A stretch of 64,000 nucleotides of DNA from Verrucomicrobiales bacterium (GTDB lineage Bacteria; Verrucomicrobiota; Verrucomicrobiia; Limisphaerales; J093): contig JACKPV010000029.1 in the NCBI GenBank assembly GCA_024233305.1, forward strand, positions 186,001-250,000, read 5' to 3'. This document shows positions 8,848-16,599 of the stretch, piece by piece. Under the pieces are notes generated by a model. The model worked only from the letters and a program-made list of their open reading frames with translations, did no database searches and had not been told where the DNA came from. Positions within the stretch are counted from its first letter, which is position 1; every line of letters begins with the position of its first letter. The position numbers and the translations under genes are program-made.

Positions 8848-9492
8848 TCAAGGCAGCGCAAGGCGGGCCAGCCGCTCCTGGAGCTGGCCGCCCCAGCGGG
8901 CGAGGTAGCTGTAGATCCGGTGGAGCTGTTCCAGTCGTTCGAGCGGCAGCCCGGCGGCCCGCTGCGGGGATCCCGGAGGCGGAGCCGAATCCCAGACGGC
9001 GTTCATGGCCTGCAACTCCGCCTCGATCTCGCCGCGACGGGCGCCGACGTTCGCTTGCAGGGCCTGCAGCCGCCCGGTCCAGTCGAGGCCCTGCTCGAAC
9101 AGTGTCACCCGCACCATCGGCGAAGTGGCTTCGTCGCGCCGGCGGAGGAACCCATCGACATCCCGGCAGGCTTGGCCCACCTCGAGGAAAAGGTCCATGG
9201 TGCCGGGCGGAATCTGCTGAACGTCCGCGGCCGGGGCGCCCCGTTCCAGGGCCAGCAGATGGGCGAGGCGGTCCTTGACGCCGGCGAGCTGGCGGTACGC
9301 TTCGTTGAGGGCGGCGAACCGCTCGGTGGCGGCCTGGCGCTCCGCTTCGGGCGCGGCGTGGACGCGGTCGGGGTGGCTGGGGGCGGAAAGCGCGATGAAG
9401 CGTTCCTTCAACGCTTCGGGATCGATCCACGGCCGCCGCGGTTCGTCGAGCCGGGCAAAGAAATCCGGGCGGTCCAGCAGGGGTTCGGTCAC
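8848..9492 (-). CDS. hscB: Fe-S cluster co-chaperone HscB-like J-domain protein
   Basis: 214 residues. The N-terminal J-domain (about 1-75) contains the obligatory HPD in SAPSHPDRVHA and then RFAALNEAYRQLAGVKDRLAHLL. The C-terminal three-helix bundle fits HscB, which binds IscU and delivers it to the Hsp70 HscA. The start is 52 nt downstream of the iscA stop on the same strand, so the pair is a small iron-sulfur assembly operon, which supports HscB over a generic DnaJ-like protein. iscS, iscU and hscA are not in this window. The chain carries about 30 extra C-terminal residues compared with the E. coli protein. Confidence 0.82.
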   Translation of the reverse strand: MTEPLLDRPDFFARLDEPRRPWIDPEALKERFIALSAPSHPDRVHAAPEAERQAATERFAALNEAYRQLAGVKDRLAHLLALERGAPAADVQQIPPGTMDLFLEVGQACRDVDGFLRRRDEATSPMVRVTLFEQGLDWTGRLQALQANVGARRGEIEAELQAMNAVWDSAPPPGSPQRAAGLPLERLEQLHRIYSYLARWGGQLQERLARLALP

Positions 9493-9544
9493 GAGGGATG
9501 GAGGTGGTGCCGGCGGGGCCAGGCCGCCGGGGCCGGGCGCCGCT

Positions 9545-9937
9545 TCAAGCCGCGAAGCTCTCGCCGCAAGAGCAGGTGGCGGCGGCGTTCGGGTTCTTGA
9601 CCTTGAACCCGCCGCCCTGGAGGGCGTCGACGAAATCCAGTTCCGAGCCCGCGACGTAGAGGGCGCTTTTCGGATCCACGACGACCTTGACGCCGCCGCT
9701 TTCGACGAGGATGTCGCGATTGGCGGGTCCGTCCTGCAGGTCCATTTTGTACTGCAATCCGGAGCAACCGCCGCCGACGACGGCCACGCGGAGGACGCCG
9801 CCGGGGCGTCCCTGTTTGGCCAGCAACGAACTCACCTTCCCCGCCGCGAGGGGCGTCACCTTGATCAAGCGTTCGTCGCCGACGCGGAACGTGGGGCCCG
9901 CGTCCGTCCTGGTTGCCGATGAAGACATCATTCCCAT
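9545..9937 (-). CDS. A-type iron-sulfur carrier/assembly protein (IscA/ErpA family)
   Basis: 130 residues. The three cysteines that define A-type carriers are present: Cys58 in GGGCSGLQY and Cys122/Cys124 in TCSCGESF at the C-terminus. These proteins hold and transfer [2Fe-2S]/[4Fe-4S] clusters to client enzymes such as BioB. The N-terminal ~25 residues before IKVTPLAAGK are extra, and a later Met (residue 3 or 4) could be the true start. The hscB-like gene follows. IscA and ErpA cannot be separated from sequence alone. Confidence 0.9.
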   Translation of the reverse strand: MGMMSSSATRTDAGPTFRVGDERLIKVTPLAAGKVSSLLAKQGRPGGVLRVAVVGGGCSGLQYKMDLQDGPANRDILVESGGVKVVVDPKSALYVAGSELDFVDALQGGGFKVKNPNAAATCSCGESFAA

Positions 9938-9946
9938 CAGGCGCCC

Positions 9947-9952
9947 AAACTA
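9947..9952 (-). promoter_or_regulatory. candidate -10 box of iscA
   Basis: On the minus strand TAGTTT lies 9 nt before the ATG at 9937, matching the close spacing seen at many other genes here. No clear -35 box. Confidence 0.3.
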
Positions 9953-10009
9953 GGCCGGAGGGCCGCCGCCGTCAATCAGCGGAGCCCGGACCGTCGCGCG
10001 GCGGGTGCA

Positions 10010-10045
10010 CGACAATATATCGATATCAAGAACCGACCCCTTTAC
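10010..10045. repeat. partial REP-type element (family D)
   Basis: Contains the palindrome ATATCGATAT (10017-10026) followed by AAGAACCGACCCC. The AGGACCGACCCC-type end is shared with the elements at 51266-51323 and 56034-56053. It sits between iscA and the CHAD gene. Confidence 0.4.
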
Positions 10046-10079
10046 GCGATTGTAACGTCTGCGGGCTTGCGCTTGGGGC

Positions 10080-10925
10080 GTGGATGCCGGAGAACGCCTC
10101 CGGTTTGTGTTTCCCTGGAGGGACGCGTCCGTGAAGGCTACCCGAATCTTCCGACAATGGCAGCGGGCCGGTGAGCGGCTCGGGCGGCAGTTGCTGGCCT
10201 TGGCGGCGGCATGCGCGAACGGCGGGACGCCGAGGCAAATCCACGATCTGCGCGTCACGCTCCGCCGGTTCCGGTTTTGGGCCAGGGTCGGCAAGCCGCT
10301 GCTGCGGGCGCCGCTGCGAAAACGGCTGGCGGGCTGGGCGCACAAGGTGGCGGGGTTGACGAGCCGGGTGCGCGACATCGACGCCTCGGCTGAGTGGCTG
10401 CGAAGCCGGCGGGCAGACTCGGGGACGTTGGAGCGATTCAAGCAGGCGCGGGTCATGGAGTGGCGCCAGCAGCAGCGGAGGTTTCGTTCCCCCAGCCCGA
10501 AGTTGATCGAGGGACTCGTGCAGATCGAGGTCACCCGGGGAAACGCGAGGCTTCTGCGCCGGCGCATCCGGAAGCTCGAGGAGGGCTTCGAGGATGAGTT
10601 GGGCGAACTCCTGCCCCGCTTCTTCAAACTGGATTCCCCCGAACAACACGAGGTCCGCCGGGTCGTCCGTCGCTGGCGTTATCTGCGGGAAATGCTGGGT
10701 GATCGCAAGGCCCGTGGGGAGCGCGCGCTGCTGGATCACCTCCTGGCCGTTCAGGCGGCGGTGGGCGATCACCAGAACATCCAGCTGGGATTGCAGTTGC
10801 TGGCAGAGACGTTGCCGGCGGGCGCGGCGCGGGTGCGGCTGGCCCGCCGCGGGCAGCAGGCCGCCATTCGTCAACGCCGCCTCATTCGCGAGGCCATCCG
10901 GGGACTTCAGAAGGAACTGGACTGA
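10080..10925 (+). CDS. CHAD-domain protein
   Basis: 281 residues from a GTG at 10080; a GTG at 10131 is the alternative. CHAD domains are all-helical, His/Arg-rich and bind inorganic polyphosphate. The family pattern is visible: QIHDLRVTLRRFRFWAR near residue 57, a second helical pair with RRVVRRWRYLREMLG near 200, and LLAVQAAVGDHQNIQ near 222. The protein is strongly basic. There is no CYTH domain or ppk/ppx gene nearby, so the link to polyphosphate is by family only. No signal peptide. Confidence 0.85.
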   Translation: MDAGERLRFVFPWRDASVKATRIFRQWQRAGERLGRQLLALAAACANGGTPRQIHDLRVTLRRFRFWARVGKPLLRAPLRKRLAGWAHKVAGLTSRVRDIDASAEWLRSRRADSGTLERFKQARVMEWRQQQRRFRSPSPKLIEGLVQIEVTRGNARLLRRRIRKLEEGFEDELGELLPRFFKLDSPEQHEVRRVVRRWRYLREMLGDRKARGERALLDHLLAVQAAVGDHQNIQLGLQLLAETLPAGAARVRLARRGQQAAIRQRRLIREAIRGLQKELD

Positions 10926-10960
10926 CGCCCGCCCGGTCTGGAGATCGTCCGGTTTTCCCG

Positions 10961-13666
10961 CTACGGAGCGGGCATACGTTCCACGCTGAAGAACCGCTGC
11001 GAGCCGGCGCCGGCGGGACCGAACCAGACGGCTTCGGGGAACCGTCCGGGCACCTCCTCGTCGACGACCGGCGTCTGCCCGAGGGCGTCAAAGACCCGCA
11101 CCCGATAGGTCTGATTGTTCAATCCCGGCCAGCTCAACCGGGCAATGCGATCGTCCCAGCGGGTGAACTCCACGTGACCCGAGGCGACGGTCTCAGCCGG
11201 GTTGGTCCCCAGTGCCTGTTCCCGGGCATTCGACGCCCCGTCGCCGTCGTTGTCGTCCCAGCCCCGCCAGGCCAGCGAGCCGAACCACCGCCGTTCCCAG
11301 TCGTCGTCCAAACCGTCGGCATCGACGTCCGCGATCGGCACGCCGAACACCGTAAGTTCCACGAGCAAGACCCGCCCGTTGACGCCGGGGGCTTCATCAC
11401 TGAACTCCGCCCGCCACTCGCCGCGGGACGGTTCGAAGAAATGCGCCGCCGAGTAGTAGTCCCATTCGCTCAGCGGGGAGAGGGTGTCGCGGTTCTTCCG
11501 CTGCAAAACGCTGCGCGTGCCGGAAGGGGAAACGAGCGTGATCCGGACGTCCGCGCGTCGGGCGTGCGAAGTGCGGACCCGAAGGCGGACGTGTTCGCAG
11601 ATCAGCGGGTCGTTGATCGGGAGAGCGTATTCCACCTTGTCGAGGCTGAGCTTGCCCTTGGTCCCGGGGTACAGGCGCACCTGATTGGCCAGGGCCGTGC
11701 CCTTGTCCTGGTCGATGAACACCGCCGGGATGGGGGTCAGGTGGATGTCGGCGCCGTTGGGCACGATCCGCTCGGTGCCGCCCGTGTTGTTGTAGATCAC
11801 GGCGAAGGCGGCCCCGGCGGCGGCGGCGTGGTTGAGCTTTTGGACGAAGTAGTTTTGTCCCCGCTGAATGAGCGCGGCCTTGCCCGTCAGGTCATCCTTG
11901 AGCGGCGCCAGGGCCTGGCCCACGTCCACCAGGGTGAGGCTCGACGTTGGATCATCCGGGTGCAGCCCGTCGATGGGAAAGGCCGGGATCGATTCGAGAT
12001 CGGCCGGCAGGCGCAGGCCGCTGACCTCGACGCGCAAACCGTCGTCGGGGATCTGCCGGCTGGAGGTCGAGGTCACGGTTGCTGAAGTGCGCCCGGGACG
12101 TTGCGTCCAGGTTTTCGCCATCCGCACGGCCACCCCGGCATCGGGCACTCCGTAGCCGGTGTTGTGGCTGAACCAGAGCCCGGCGCTGTTCCGTCGCAGG
12201 TCGGGGTCCGCCCAGTCCAGGGGTTGGGCGGACAAGACCAGGATCTGCTGGACATCGCGGTAGGTGAGTCCGGGGTTGGCACTGATGAGCAGGGCGCAGA
12301 GCCCCGAGATTTGCGGGGTGGAGAAGGAGGTCCCCGTCGGGAGCGAATTGTCGAAGGTGTAATCGGGCGACTCGCCGAACAGATCCTTGTTGTAGCCCAG
12401 CGAACCGGTGCGGTCGGTGGTGAAGAGCGACGGGTGGTCGATCAGGGAACCGTCCGGCAGTTCGACCTGGTCGTCGCCGCTGAAGGCCGAGACGAGGACG
12501 GTTGCGCCCGGGGTGCTGTAGCCTGCCACGCGGCCGTTCGCGCGCACGGCGCCGACGGCGATGGCGCGGGGATCCTGGGCGTAGCCGTCGTCGTTGGTGT
12601 CGTTGAAACCGGCCCGTTCGTTGCCGGCGGCGCGGACCATGACGACCCCGCGTCCGTCCCGGCCGAGGGTGACGGCGTTTTCGATGCCGACGGATTCGTC
12701 CGCGAGCAGCGGCAGTTGTTCGAGGCTGCTGTTGCCCCAGCTGTGATTCTGGACGCCGACCGACTGGCTCTCGTATTGGAACATGTCCATCGCGGCCTGT
12801 TCGTCGATGAAGCTGCCGAATGAGTTGAAGATCACCCAGCTGGCGAACATGGCCGCGGGGGCGACCCCGCTTGCGCCGCGGAAGTTCTCGCCGGCCGCGG
12901 CGATCAAGCCGGTGACCGCCGTGCCGTGACTGGCTTGCGAGGAGGCCGGGCGGCCGTCGCGGACCGAGGAATGGAAATTGTAATGGAAGAGGTTGCCGCC
13001 GTTGGCGCTGAGGTCGGGGTGGGTGATTTCGACCCCTTCGTCAGCCACCGCCACCACCACGTCCTCCCCCCGGGTTTCCGTCCAGGCGGCGCGCACGTTC
13101 AGGTCGAAGCCCTGAGCCTCGGCGGTGACCGGGTTCCGGTTCTCGAGATGCCAGGCGCGGGTGAGGTAGGGGTCATTGGGCCGGGGGGCGTAGCCGGAGT
13201 GCAGGGCGATCCGGCGGCGCTGGACCGGATGGCTGACCAGCACGCCTTCCAGCCCGGCCAGTCGGGCGGCCTCTGCCGCCGCGGCCAACGGGCTTCCGGC
13301 CTGCAAGACCACGAAGCCCGGACGGATTTCGCGGGTCACCTGGGTCGGGGAACCGGCCAGGACGGCCGCCAGCCGTTCAGCGGTTTCACATTGCAGCAGC
13401 ACGCGACTGCAGATTTCGATGTAGTTCTCCGAGCCGTTGTCGGGCCAGGCGCGGAGCCAGTCGGCTTGATCGGAGGCGGCGTCGGCGTTCCCCGCGAGAC
13501 TGCGCGCCAGCGCCGCCACCTGCGGGGACTCGAGGCGATAGGCCCGCTGGCGCGGTTCGCGGAACTCGAAGCGCAGCCCTTCCTCGCCGGTCTGAGCCCG
13601 GCCGACCAAGGCGCCCAAGGCCATCCCGGCCAGCAGAGCAACGACCTTCGCATGCATCGTATTCAT
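10961..13666 (-). CDS. secreted subtilisin-like serine protease with PA and P domains
   Basis: 901 residues from the ATG at 13666, chosen because it is followed by a signal peptide (VVALLAGMALGALVGRA). The S8 catalytic triad is complete: Asp209 in VAVADEGVEITHPDL, His247 in SHGTAVTGL and Ser447 in GTSFSTPQISG, with the oxyanion Asn349 in AAGNE. After the protease come a PA domain insert (about 520-640, AALIQRGQNYFVQKLNHAA) and a proprotein-convertase P domain (about 660-760, LRVRTSHARRADVRITLVSP). A Ca2+-loop segment with DVDADGLDDDWE and DDNDGDGASN follows, then a terminal beta-sandwich. Extracellular and probably calcium-stabilised. It lies 53 nt downstream of thiD on the same strand. Confidence 0.9.
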   Translation of the reverse strand: MNTMHAKVVALLAGMALGALVGRAQTGEEGLRFEFREPRQRAYRLESPQVAALARSLAGNADAASDQADWLRAWPDNGSENYIEICSRVLLQCETAERLAAVLAGSPTQVTREIRPGFVVLQAGSPLAAAAEAARLAGLEGVLVSHPVQRRRIALHSGYAPRPNDPYLTRAWHLENRNPVTAEAQGFDLNVRAAWTETRGEDVVVAVADEGVEITHPDLSANGGNLFHYNFHSSVRDGRPASSQASHGTAVTGLIAAAGENFRGASGVAPAAMFASWVIFNSFGSFIDEQAAMDMFQYESQSVGVQNHSWGNSSLEQLPLLADESVGIENAVTLGRDGRGVVMVRAAGNERAGFNDTNDDGYAQDPRAIAVGAVRANGRVAGYSTPGATVLVSAFSGDDQVELPDGSLIDHPSLFTTDRTGSLGYNKDLFGESPDYTFDNSLPTGTSFSTPQISGLCALLISANPGLTYRDVQQILVLSAQPLDWADPDLRRNSAGLWFSHNTGYGVPDAGVAVRMAKTWTQRPGRTSATVTSTSSRQIPDDGLRVEVSGLRLPADLESIPAFPIDGLHPDDPTSSLTLVDVGQALAPLKDDLTGKAALIQRGQNYFVQKLNHAAAAGAAFAVIYNNTGGTERIVPNGADIHLTPIPAVFIDQDKGTALANQVRLYPGTKGKLSLDKVEYALPINDPLICEHVRLRVRTSHARRADVRITLVSPSGTRSVLQRKNRDTLSPLSEWDYYSAAHFFEPSRGEWRAEFSDEAPGVNGRVLLVELTVFGVPIADVDADGLDDDWERRWFGSLAWRGWDDNDGDGASNAREQALGTNPAETVASGHVEFTRWDDRIARLSWPGLNNQTYRVRVFDALGQTPVVDEEVPGRFPEAVWFGPAGAGSQRFFSVERMPAP

Positions 13667-13719
13667 CGGACGAGAGTCCCCACAGCAACTTGAATGCCTG
13701 AACCGTACGGATCTTGGTC

Positions 13720-14523
13720 TCATTCGGTCCAGAAATGGTTGAGGGCGTCGTGCCGCCCCACGCGCACGCTCTGCGCAATCGCCTGGGTCACGTGGTTCTT
13801 GGCCCGTTGGACGGCCTCGACTAGGGGCTGTCCCAGCGCCAGGCAGGCGGTGATCGCCGCGGAATAGGTGCATCCGGTTCCGTGGGTGGAAACCCCACGC
13901 ACGAAGGGCGCCGTCAGCAGCAGTTCGTCCCGCCCATCCCAGAACACATCGATGGCCTCCCGCATCCGGGGCAGGTGACCCCCCTTGACGAGGATCGCGG
14001 TGCCGAATCGCTCGTGGAGCAAGCGGGCCGATTCCCGCAGGTGCTCGGGCTCGGTCAGCGGTGCCCCGGAAAGGAGCGCTGCCTCGTCGAGATTCGGGGT
14101 CAGCAGGGTGGCAAGCGGCAGCAACTCCCGGATCAGGGCGCGCGTGGCGGCGGGTTGCAGCAGCCGGGCTCCGCTCGTGGCGACCATGACCGGATCCACG
14201 ACCAGCGGGAGGCCGTCCGCGCCGTCGCGCAGCACCGCTGCGAGCGCGCGGATCAGGCCGGACGAATAGAGCATGCCGGTCTTGATGGCGGCGGGGCGCA
14301 GTTCCGTCAGGACGGCCTCCACCTGGGCCCGCAGCATGGCCGGCGCACAGGCTTGCACACCGCTTACCCCGGTCGGGTTCTGGGCCGTCAGGCAGGTGAT
14401 GGCGGTGGTCCCGTGAACACCGAAGGCGGCGAAGGCCTGCAAATCGGCCTGAATGCCGGCCCCGCCTCCGCTGTCCGAGCCCGCGACACTCAGCGCCACT
14501 GGGCGCCTGGTTTTCTTCCGCAT
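13720..14523 (-). CDS. thiD: hydroxymethylpyrimidine/phosphomethylpyrimidine kinase
   Basis: 267 residues from the ATG at 14523. A GTG at 14538 is in frame but overlaps the -10 box TATACT, which ends 6 nt before 14523, so the shorter start is preferred. ThiD phosphorylates HMP and HMP-P for thiamine synthesis. Motifs: ALSVAGSDSGGGAGIQADL at the N-terminus, AAIKTGML near 90, VVDPVMVATSG near 115, and the anion-hole sequence STHGTGCTYSAAI near 217. The partner kinase thiL is 5 kb away at 19456. The other thiamine genes are outside the window. Confidence 0.93.
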   Translation of the reverse strand: MRKKTRRPVALSVAGSDSGGGAGIQADLQAFAAFGVHGTTAITCLTAQNPTGVSGVQACAPAMLRAQVEAVLTELRPAAIKTGMLYSSGLIRALAAVLRDGADGLPLVVDPVMVATSGARLLQPAATRALIRELLPLATLLTPNLDEAALLSGAPLTEPEHLRESARLLHERFGTAILVKGGHLPRMREAIDVFWDGRDELLLTAPFVRGVSTHGTGCTYSAAITACLALGQPLVEAVQRAKNHVTQAIAQSVRVGRHDALNHFWTE

Positions 14524-14529
14524 GGGCGA

Positions 14530-14535
14530 AGTATA
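14530..14535 (-). promoter_or_regulatory. -10 box of thiD (perfect TATACT, leaderless spacing)
   Basis: TATACT on the minus strand ends 6 nt before the ATG at 14523. No good -35 box. Confidence 0.45.
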
Positions 14536-14605
14536 CACAGACTTCCGCGCCCGGCGATCCCGGCCTGTGCGCGGTTCCCCGGGGGCCTGCGTGGGTGCCC
14601 CGAAG

Positions 14606-15310
14606 TCAACCGCATTTCCGGAACGCGGCCCGCCGGGTGGGGATGCCTGCCTGGTTGAAGTCCCGCTCGAAGTCGGTGACCATCGCGGCCAGTTCGGCCG
14701 GGGTTTCCACCGCCTTGAACCGTTGCTCCCCCCCGAAGACCGTCAGCATCTGGGCGTGGTAACCCGGGTCGTCCGTGCGGAGATACACCGTGCCCTCCGG
14801 GGCCAGGGCCTCGGCGGCGAGGGCCGGGAAGCGGTTGCCGATCAGACGGCGGGACCGATGTCGCTGTTTGGGCCAGGGGTCGGGGAAGTAAACGTGCAAC
14901 GCCTCGAGGCTTCCGGGCGGCGCGAGGTATTCGAGAAAATAGGCGGCCTCGATGCGGATCACCCGCAGGTTGCTCAGGCCGGCCCGCTGTCCTTTGCGAT
15001 CGATCTTGCCCAATCTCCCTTTCAGACGTTCGATGCCGACGAAGTGACGCGCGGGGTGGTGCGCGGCGATGTTCACGAGAAAGGAACCGTCGCCGGCCCC
15101 CAGCTCGACCTCAATAGGCGCCGGCGATGGGAAGAGCGCCGCAAGGTCGACGCGATCGGTGATCGAGGTCAACTCGTGGATGAGCCGTCCGGGGACGACA
15201 ACGGGATCCGTGGGCATTGGCAACGGGTTGCGTTTCGTCCGTCCCGAAAGTCCCGCCGTGAGGTCCGGGCTGGTCAGCGGGGCCGGTAACGGGACGAAGC
15301 CGTCGTTCAT
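14606..15310 (-). CDS. trmB: tRNA (guanine-N7-)-methyltransferase
   Basis: 234 residues. TrmB methylates G46 of tRNA. SAM-binding motif I is IEVELGAGDGSFLVNIA, followed by FVGIERLKGR and the family hallmark HVYFPDPWPKQRHRSRRLI near residue 150. RTDDPGYHAQM and the C-terminal FERDFNQAGIP also match. The start at 15310 is supported by an ATGA overlap with the stop of the upstream FIST gene. An internal ATG at 15217 would give a 203-residue form. Translational coupling to the FIST gene is therefore likely. Confidence 0.92.
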   Translation of the reverse strand: MNDGFVPLPAPLTSPDLTAGLSGRTKRNPLPMPTDPVVVPGRLIHELTSITDRVDLAALFPSPAPIEVELGAGDGSFLVNIAAHHPARHFVGIERLKGRLGKIDRKGQRAGLSNLRVIRIEAAYFLEYLAPPGSLEALHVYFPDPWPKQRHRSRRLIGNRFPALAAEALAPEGTVYLRTDDPGYHAQMLTVFGGEQRFKAVETPAELAAMVTDFERDFNQAGIPTRRAAFRKCG

Positions 15311-16503
15311 TTGCGGGCGAACAGGGCGAGGGATGCGGTGTAGCCGTGCAGGTAATTGCGACTGCCGACAGGGCCGAGTTCGCCGTTGCAGAAGAAGCCC
15401 GTGACCCCGAGCGGCCCGAAGAACTCCTGGGCCATTGCGGCGTCGTGGTCCGGGTTGTTGAAGAGGCGCCGGCCACGGCCGTTGCAGACGCACAGGCAGC
15501 CGCCGAAAACCGGCCGCCCGTCCAGGGTGTCCCGGGCCTGGGTCAGCAGCGCCAGCAAATCCTCGGTGGCGGCCTCGGCGTCGCGGCATTGAAACTGGAG
15601 CGACTGGCCGGGGCGCGGGCGCGCGCCCACCGCGAGCACGCCCGAGTTCGGGTCGCCGCCAATCAGGTTCCGGATCAGGAAATCGCCGCGCTGGAATTCC
15701 TCCTGGTACTCGTTCACCACCAACCCCACGAGCAGATTGCCGTGCGCGCGTTGTTGCTGGGGGGTGGGCAGGGCGTTGAACGTCTCGGCGAGCACCTGGT
15801 AGGCGGGCCGGTTGCCGATTTCCTGGATCAGGTTGCCCTGCGCCCGCGTGATCGTCCACGGTTCGCCGATGGGCGTGCAGCCCTGTGAGATGACACTGTG
15901 GAGTTGCACGTCCCCGCCAACCGACAGGGCCACCAGCCCTTCCTCGAACACGTCGCCGTTGAGGTAAACCTGTGTGCGGGATTCGGCGCCGGCTCCCGTG
16001 GCCAGCCCGCCGACCACCGGCAGACCCGCGTAGGCTTCGTTCCACTGGCGCAGCCACGTCTCGCCGTCCAGATGGAAGGGGTCGGCGAAGATCAGCCAGC
16101 CGTTCGTCGCCGCGGGGTCGATCGCGGTCCGGCGCGTCCAGAAGTCCGGGCGGTCTCCGGCGTCCACGTCAGCCTGCCGGTAATGCCCGGCGCGCAGTTC
16201 GGCCTCCGGCAGGTGGTAAAGTCCCAGCACCAGCCCGGCGTCCTCCTCGACCTCGCGGTGGTTCAGGATCAGGCCCGGGCTCGAACAACCCACCAGCAGC
16301 GGGATTTGAGCATGCACGCGCAGCACTTCGAGAACGTCGGCGGCATGGGCAAAGAACCGCGGGCTCATGAACACCAGCCCGAGGGAGACGCGCGGCGCCC
16401 GCAAACCGGCCCGCAGGGATGCCGCCCAGGATTGCAGGCCGGTCTCGTCGAAGGCGCCGTCCCAATGCGCGGTGACGGAGAACTCGTTGACGAACGTGTG
16501 CAC
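15307..16503 (-). CDS. FIST-domain sensory protein
   Basis: 398 residues from a GTG at 16503. FIST N (about 25-215) includes GLVFMSPRFFAHAADVLEVL, LLVGCSSPGLI and GLPVVGGLATGAG. FIST C (about 220-370) ends in GRPVFGGCLCVCNGRGRRL and GVTGFFCNGELGPVG. FIST domains are thought to sense small ligands such as amino acids and are usually fused to signalling domains. Here the domain stands alone, and its stop overlaps the trmB start (ATGA). The -10-like TAGGTT lies 5 nt upstream of the GTG with TTGCTT 17 nt further, supporting this start. Confidence 0.85.
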   Translation of the reverse strand: MHTFVNEFSVTAHWDGAFDETGLQSWAASLRAGLRAPRVSLGLVFMSPRFFAHAADVLEVLRVHAQIPLLVGCSSPGLILNHREVEEDAGLVLGLYHLPEAELRAGHYRQADVDAGDRPDFWTRRTAIDPAATNGWLIFADPFHLDGETWLRQWNEAYAGLPVVGGLATGAGAESRTQVYLNGDVFEEGLVALSVGGDVQLHSVISQGCTPIGEPWTITRAQGNLIQEIGNRPAYQVLAETFNALPTPQQQRAHGNLLVGLVVNEYQEEFQRGDFLIRNLIGGDPNSGVLAVGARPRPGQSLQFQCRDAEAATEDLLALLTQARDTLDGRPVFGGCLCVCNGRGRRLFNNPDHDAAMAQEFFGPLGVTGFFCNGELGPVGSRNYLHGYTASLALFARK

Positions 16504-16508
16504 GCCCG

Positions 16509-16537
16509 AACCTAGAGAGCGGCGATCCAAAAAGCAA
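16509..16537 (-). promoter_or_regulatory. candidate promoter of the FIST-trmB operon, leaderless spacing
   Basis: Minus strand TTGCTT (16537-16532), 17-nt spacer, TAGGTT (16514-16509), then 5 nt to the GTG at 16503. Confidence 0.45.
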
Positions 16538-16586
16538 AGCCCGGAAACCGCCCGATTCCGGAGCAGACGCGGGCCGGCCGGCAGCG

Positions 16587-16592
16587 TAGACT
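16587..16592 (+). promoter_or_regulatory. candidate -10 box of the GH36 gene
   Basis: TAGACT lies 7 nt before the ATG at 16600. No convincing -35 box was found. Confidence 0.35.
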
Positions 16593-16599
16593 TCCCCCC

